From Hypholoma sublateritium FD-334 SS-4 (Eukaryota > Basidiomycota > Agaricomycetes > Agaricales > Strophariaceae), in NCBI GenBank assembly GCA_000827495.1, contig KN817694.1, forward strand, positions 13,595 through 25,278: a DNA stretch of 11,684 nucleotides. The letters are read 5' to 3'. A program made the translations under genes and the position numbers. Below are positions 7,149 to 11,684 of this stretch, in pieces. Under the pieces are notes generated by a model. The model was not told the DNA's origin and made no database searches. It saw only the letters and a list, made by a program, of their open reading frames with translations. Each line of letters begins with the position of its first letter. The first letter of the stretch is position 1.

Positions 7149-8184
7149 GTGCCATGGCACGTAATATGGATACATTAGCTAGTAACATTCATTACGATTT
7201 GAATGATCATAATTAACATATAATTTGTAACAAATCAATAGATTTGTTGTGCCATGGGGTGGGGCAAAATGGTGATTGCCATTGGTGCAGGAGCAGGTGA
7301 TGAGAGCCATGGCAGGCATGTTAGGTCTGATAGAAATGTCTGATTAGATGCCATGCGTAATGCATATTTAACAATGAATGGTGCCATGGGGGCTAATTTA
7401 TGGTCCCAGGGATCACTTCGAAAATAGTGTATACTGCCAGGCACCTCAGATGCAATGGGTATCGTAATATATTCTAAATTCCATGCTGCCAAGGCAAGTA
7501 CCACCTGAACAATTGCCGCTTTGGGCAATTTATCGGGTATCACGTGATATGAGCAATGAACTGGGGGCAATGCAATATTTTAAATTGATGATGCCATGGA
7601 ACAGCACATTATTCCCCATGGCATATAAAATGTCAAACACACATGCTGCAGGGCTACACATGGCACCCACCTATCTTAGCCATGGATGCTCCGAAATGTC
7701 TACGCCAAAATCTGGCAGGGGTCAAATGAAATATTGCTATTCCCCGCTGTGGCTGAGAGGAACATCACACTGGTGCCCCCATGTCTCATTATTAGCCATG
7801 GATGCTACTTTGGAATGCCAGAATCCAGCAGGGTTGTTAAATATATATTGTGAATGCCATGGGAAGGGTAACCAGCTGCCATGCACTGTCCATAACACCT
7901 CTCAATATCAGCCATGGGTGCTGCTTGAAAATATGATGTCCAGCAGGGTTGAATTGAATATTGTTGATGCCATGGCAGAATGAAATCACTGCCATGCACT
8001 GCAACACTGGCCATTACATCCTGGAAAAGCCGCATGGCACTGCCAATATGGTTCCCATAGCATGTCTCATTGATAACCATGGATGCTATCTGGAAATGCC
8101 AGAATAAATATATATTGTTGATGCCATGGGAAGAATAGCCAGCTGCCATGCACTGTACATGGCATTTTCCATTATAAGCCATGG
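7149..8184. repeat. Non-coding island dense in CCATGG palindromes
   Basis: CCATGG occurs at about 7152, 7252, 7307, 7384, 7594, 7616, 7681, 7796, 7857, 7912, 7970, 8077, 8124 and 8179. That is 14 times in about 1.04 kb, where about 0.25 would be expected in random sequence. Most sit in GCCATGG or ATGCCATGG; the first is a 12-base palindrome, GTGCCATGGCAC, at 7149-7160. Related GCCATGC and CATGGCA words fill the gaps. Open frames here on either strand are short and mirror the repeat, so no gene is called. The island ends about 27 bases before the candidate hAT terminus. It may be a degenerate satellite, a transposon-internal repeat or an array of binding sites. Confidence 0.7.
7680..8184 (+). 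repeat. Degenerate tandem repeat, unit about 100-165 bases
   Basis: Units begin with GCCATGG(A/G)TGCT at 7680, 7795 and 7911, with CCATGGATGCT at 8077, and a last partial at 8178. Shared inner blocks are AATGCCAGAATCCAGCAGGG, ATATATTGTTGATGCCATGG and CCAGCTGCCATGCACTGT. The first two spacings are 115 and 116 bases, the next about 166 and 101, so there are internal insertions and losses. The order of blocks is kept, which separates this from simple word enrichment. Confidence 0.6.
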
Positions 8185-8223
8185 GAGCCCTCTCAGAAGA
8201 TGGTATCCGGCCAGTGTTGATCC

Positions 8224-8256
8224 TAAGGGTTAAACATTATTAATGTTTAACCCTTA
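8224..8256. repeat. 33-base perfect palindrome
   Basis: Two 16-base arms surround one central T; the left arm is TAAGGGTTAAACATTA and the right is its exact reverse complement. It lies about 12 bases inside the candidate hAT left end. It can extrude as a hairpin, and it carries one TTAACCCTTA decamer in each orientation. Confidence 0.85.
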
Positions 8257-8320
8257 ATATCATTCTAAGGTTAAGACTTAGAAACGGCCATGCTTGTTAT
8301 TAACCCTTAGTTAAGACTTA
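8247..8320. repeat. Subterminal repeats TTAACCCTTA and TTAAGACTTA
   Basis: TTAACCCTTA occurs at 8247-8256 and 8300-8309, and inverted at 8224-8233. TTAAGACTTA occurs at 8271-8280 and 8311-8320. The blocks are arranged as two related modules about 40-53 bases apart. Short repeats near hAT ends are known transposase-binding sites in several family members; that role here is inferred. Confidence 0.6.
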
Positions 8321-8430
8321 AAATCAATTAGTAATCATGATGACTAATCCTGTTGGGCCGTGCCCTCCACGTCGGATGCTCGGAGCAGGTTGTAAAATTT
8401 GTATTGCGGTACAATCCACCCAAAGAATCT

Positions 8431-11398
8431 ATGCTCTGCCTACTCCAAAAAACGTTGCATAAGCCTCCTGCCAAAGGCCCAATATGGCAATTTTTCTTAC
8501 CTGGCGAAAAGCAAAATGGCTCGCACATTCACGCACACTGCATTGGCTGCATTGAAAACAGCCGACCCAAAGGAATTGACGTTGGAGTGGATGAAGAAGG
8601 ATATACAATACTTCAGTCAGAGTCCTGGGTCATTGAAGGTACGTAACTCATGCTATAGATATGCCTATTGCCGCTGAATAGCTAGCTCAGCATGCAAATC
8701 GGGTGCGGGTGGAGTCCTCAGAGTAAAAGACTCCATGATTGCACATATTCTGGGTAAAGGTGGAAGTAAGCCATGCCCACATGTCTCAGCAACAGCAAAG
8801 AAAGTTGCAAAATCTCTCAGAAAAGAGAAGAGCGGACCATCAAAAGATAAACGACCACGAGAATCTAGCGACAGCGATGAATCCACAATGTCAAAAAAAC
8901 CAGTGAAGCGGAAGTTACTCACTCAAGTCAAGAAATCCATGAAGCAGCCACAGCTCAAGGTGTTCCAAGGGATCCAGGTACCTTTTACCTCGGACCAAGA
9001 GTTGATTGTTTGTGAGTAATTTCTTCAAGCAACCATTTCAGCAAATCTTCCTTTCCGATGGGTCGAAGACCCAGAGGTTATGACTTTGTTTCTTCTTTTC
9101 TGGTCAACCGCAGGAGAGGTCATCCCATCAAGGCTGCAAATAGCGGGCGATCTTTTGGATAAGGCAGACAGTGCGGTCAGAAAACGTGTGAGGGCAGAGT
9201 TGAAGGGGAAATATGCCGTGCTTGCAGCCGATGGGTGGAAGGATGACTCACGGAATGCAGTAAATGGTGTGAATGTATCTGTGGATGGAAAGGTAAGCCA
9301 ATATCACACCAGTGTTGAATGCTGTACTCACTGGTTTGACCCTCTTAACAGACCTTTCTTGTCGACCTCATTGTTGCCACCTCACATAAGAAAGACGGAG
9401 ACTCTATGTGTCTTGCATTTGAGGGCATGGTGGATAAGGCCGAGGCTGTTTATGGTGTGATAATTATAGCATTTTTCTATGACAACGATGGTGGTAGTCA
9501 ACGTGGAAGGAAGAATTTGGTCCTCAAGAGACCATGGCTGTTCAGTCCACCGTGCTGTGCACATCAGGTAAGCTGCCTCCCACGAAACCATGGTCCATCG
9601 CACTATCCCATGCTAATTTAAGCACCAAGTTTCAACTAATCCTCAGAGAATATTTTGTCGAAGACAAGGAATCAGCAGAGACAGCTGAAGAGGCCACTGA
9701 TCTAATTGGTTGGATTCTCAACCACGGACAAGTACACTGCGTGTTTGACAAAGTGCAGGCTGAAATATCTTATCCAGCAAACAAGGTTTTGGCATTCCTC
9801 GTTGCAAATATGATGTGATGGGCAACCCATTTCATTGCGTTTGATCACTTATTCACTCTGAAAGATCCCCTACAACACGCGGTTATATCACAAAAAGAAG
9901 ACATTGTCTCTGCACAGGTCAGCGCAGAGAAAAACCGTCAAAAGAAACAGAAATTAGAAGACGACGCTACCAGCCATTGCGACCTTATCGACGACAGCGG
10001 GTTCTGGCGGCAGCTAAAGCATGTTGTTGATGATCTCGAGCCTATCTGCCTTGGCCTGAACATGAACCAATCAGACGCTATGCGCCCTGACCAGGCACTG
10101 CTATCATTTGCAGGAATTTTTCTCCACTTTCAGCGTCACTCAAAACCATCAGTCGCAGAGGGCATGTCAAAGCGAATCGAGAAACGATGGAAAGCACTTG
10201 ACCAGCCCATGTTTGTGCTTGCACTTATCCTCAACCCATTTGAGGGGGTCTCGCGGTTTGGCGACAAAGCTGCAGTGAGTCCGTTTACATTAAATACAAT
10301 TCTACTTGAGGTAAAGTACATTCATCCTACTGAAATAAAATCAATACTGATCTGATTTTCAATTCACTTAGACGTACCATCATGTCCATTCACGCCCTCC
10401 CAAAGTCCCACGTATGGCCGAAGAAGAGACTGTACATCAAGATGATATGCTCCGAAAAGAGCGTGAGGTGTCAGAGTCATTTCTTAGTTACATGAGCGCG
10501 GGTGTTCAAGGACTGGGAGACAAATAAGGAGAGTTTCCGACGCGTGCATGTGAGCATTTAACCAGATATTGAATAAGGTTGAGAGACTCACAAGTCACCA
10601 ATCTAGGGTGATAACCCTGTCGCTATGTGGAGAGCATTCGAGATGTCACCGCCTGCTGCTGAGCTTGCTGAATTCACAATTCGTCTACTGGGAATGTCAG
10701 TCAATCAGGCAGGGTTAGAGCGCGACTTTTCCGATCTAAAGATCAAGAAAACTCGCCTCCGAAACTGTTTGAAGATACCACAGCTGGAAAAGATGGCCAA
10801 GGTCAGTATGTTGGCCTTAATCTGATACAAAACACTCACCATTTGCGCCCAATAGGTTGGTGCTGACATTCGCGCCTCGCAAAAGCAGGCAGGGTTTGTG
10901 CAAGAGCGACAAAAGCGCCAGAACCACAAGGCTGCCCGCATTTCGGAGCTGCTAGCAGTTCCACGGTATGCCGATATTGTGGAAGATGAGGCTGCCGATT
11001 TAGATGGCGACAATGATGAGCACCCAGGATCGAGCCGGCCCTCTGGATTGATCAAGTCCAGGGAGAAGTGGAGGCAAGAACTGGCTAAGTGGATTCACAA
11101 TGAGCATGCACAGGAGAGCGACACAGATGATGAACAAGAAGAATGCACCGGAACCTTTGATATCCCTCAAAATCAGCCCCGTTGTGGTGGTGCGAAGTGG
11201 TTGCCAAGGAGTCTTGACCTGCTCTTTGGTGGCCGAAAAGAGGCTGACATCGATGTGCAAATGCAGAGGATTCGCCGACAGACAGCCTACACGGAGGAGG
11301 CCAGACTCATGGAGCTGTTGGCAGCTGAGGAAGCGGATGAAGAAAGGGTGCCAGATGATGGAGAGTTGGAAGGATCGGGGGACGATTTCTACACCTGA
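8431..11398 (+). pseudogene. hAT transposase (BED-like finger, DUF659-like core, hAT C-terminal domain), broken
   Basis: Exons 8431-8638, 8691-9292, 9352-9567, 9630-10310, 10372-10549, 10607-10801 and 10856-11398 would give about 874 residues. Residues 15-100 form a BED-like zinc finger: W19, C37-x2-C40, then H88 and C98. Residues 180-345 resemble the transposase core: AADGW with D250, then FYDNDGG (D314/D316) and CCAHQ at 338-342. The dimerisation region holds NQAGLERDFSDLKIKKTRLR near 663-682; E667 is the likely third catalytic residue. Three breaks are seen: TAA at 9017-9019 (codon 179), TGA at 9816-9818 (codon 405), and loss of two bases at about 10501-10506, where GVFKDW is expected. Coding likeness resumes in frame after each stop, and all splice sites look usable, so decay is recent. 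The start is the first in-frame ATG before the finger; the rival frame from 8399 fails at the exon 1-2 junction. It would cut and paste hAT DNA in the nucleus when intact. Confidence 0.85.
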
Positions 11399-11684
11399 CG
11401 TACCGTTGATACGGCTGCAATCGGTCTATGCATGTAAATCCGCTAGATTTTCGATTTTAGCCGTACTCCACTATTTAGACAAGGGGAGCTAGGAGGTACC
11501 CGACCTAGCTAGCTCCAGTGAAATAACAGAGACATAAGCACCTACTCAGAGACTGTNACAGACAGCAATTGACTCGTGCAGATATGTACGCAGTTAATAA
11601 ACTCAGAGACAGTAAAACTCAGAACGGGTATTGGTGGTCGAGACTACCCAAATGGAGTCCTGCTAGCTCACACAAATATATCAA
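11399..11684. other. 3' flank of the transposase with short repeats
   Basis: No gene is seen. An inverted repeat lies at about 11485-11516 (GGAGCTAGG against CCTAGCTAGCTCC). ACTCAGAGAC-(T/A)-GT is repeated directly at 11544-11556 and 11601-11613, 57 bases apart. TTAATAAACTCAG at about 11595-11607 contains an AATAAA-like polyadenylation signal. One ambiguous base is at 11557. The stretch may be the transposase 3' UTR followed by an LTR-like fragment, but no terminal repeats or priming site could be confirmed. Confidence 0.35.

Larger units (their letters stand above)
8211..11398 (+). mobile_element. hAT-family DNA transposon, degraded copy
   Basis: The transposase remnant defines the element. 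The left end is proposed at CAGTGTTGATCC, 8211-8222, because hAT termini often begin CAG/TAG-N-G and because it lies just outside a block of subterminal-type repeats. The matching right terminus (GGATCAACACTG or similar) was not found up to 11684. The right end is therefore beyond the window, diverged or lost, and the 8-base target duplication typical of hAT elements cannot be tested. The end given here is only the transposase stop codon. The copy is non-autonomous because its transposase is broken. Confidence 0.6.

Noticed and set aside
7483..7983. 166-codon plus-strand open frame in the CCATGG island
   Set aside because: It begins at TTG or a late ATG, has no gene-like composition, and is explained by lack of stop codons in the repeat.
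7805..8182. 125-codon open frame on the minus strand with an internal repeat (CMAAGY..HGI.NIYL)
   Set aside because: The protein repeat is only the DNA tandem repeat translated. There is no splice signal, no known domain, and the frame ends with the repeat.
7149..8184. CRISPR-like regular repeats
   Set aside because: The repeats are degenerate with variable spacing and lie in a eukaryotic intron-rich genome.
8224..8309. Telomere-like TAAGGG/CCCTTA words
   Set aside because: They are not tandem TTAGGG repeats; they occur singly in a palindrome next to a transposon.
8399..8677. Alternative first transposase frame with an ATG at 8516
   Set aside because: The frame beginning at 8431 gives the W-FF-C-x2-C finger and joins exon 2 with a consensus GTACGT donor. 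The rival frame needs a weaker donor and lacks the finger.

Overview
The window reads as nuclear DNA of a mushroom-forming basidiomycete (Agaricomycetes-like). Genes are split by many introns of about 46-74 bases with GT...AG ends, exons are C-rich at third positions, introns are T/A-rich, and the right third holds a hAT transposase of a type common in agaricomycete genomes. No bacterial operon, rRNA or tRNA was seen. The organism call is inference; no species can be named.

Layout. (1) 258-3206: an eight-exon plus-strand gene for a protein of about 846 residues. It has a low-complexity Pro/Ser/Ala half, a compact Cys/His cluster, a helical segment and an acidic tail. It reads through only if one base is discounted in a C run at 1105-1108. 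(2) 3792-5802: three small, closely packed plus-strand genes with gaps of only about 104 and 118 bases. Exon sizes, intron positions and a helical motif suggest they are divergent tandem copies of one unrecognised family. The last carries many ambiguous bases. (3) 5803-6933: a poorly resolved stretch with the last exons of a possible fourth small gene. (4) 6917-7087: a foldback element made of repeated GGTACA-TGTACC palindromes. (5) 7149-8184: a non-coding island with 14 CCATGG sites and degenerate tandem units of about 115 bases. (6) 8211-11398: a hAT transposon copy. It has a candidate left terminus, a 33-base palindrome with TTAACCCTTA repeats, and a seven-exon transposase broken by two nonsense codons and one frameshift. 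(7) 11399-11684: non-coding flank with short repeats.

The left half looks like host accessory sequence with fast-evolving, lineage-specific genes, and the right half is a repeat-rich, decayed transposon region. No working multi-gene system can be proven. The best candidate for something undescribed is the tandem small-gene family next to the Cys/His gene, with its shared upstream motif; next is the CCATGG island.
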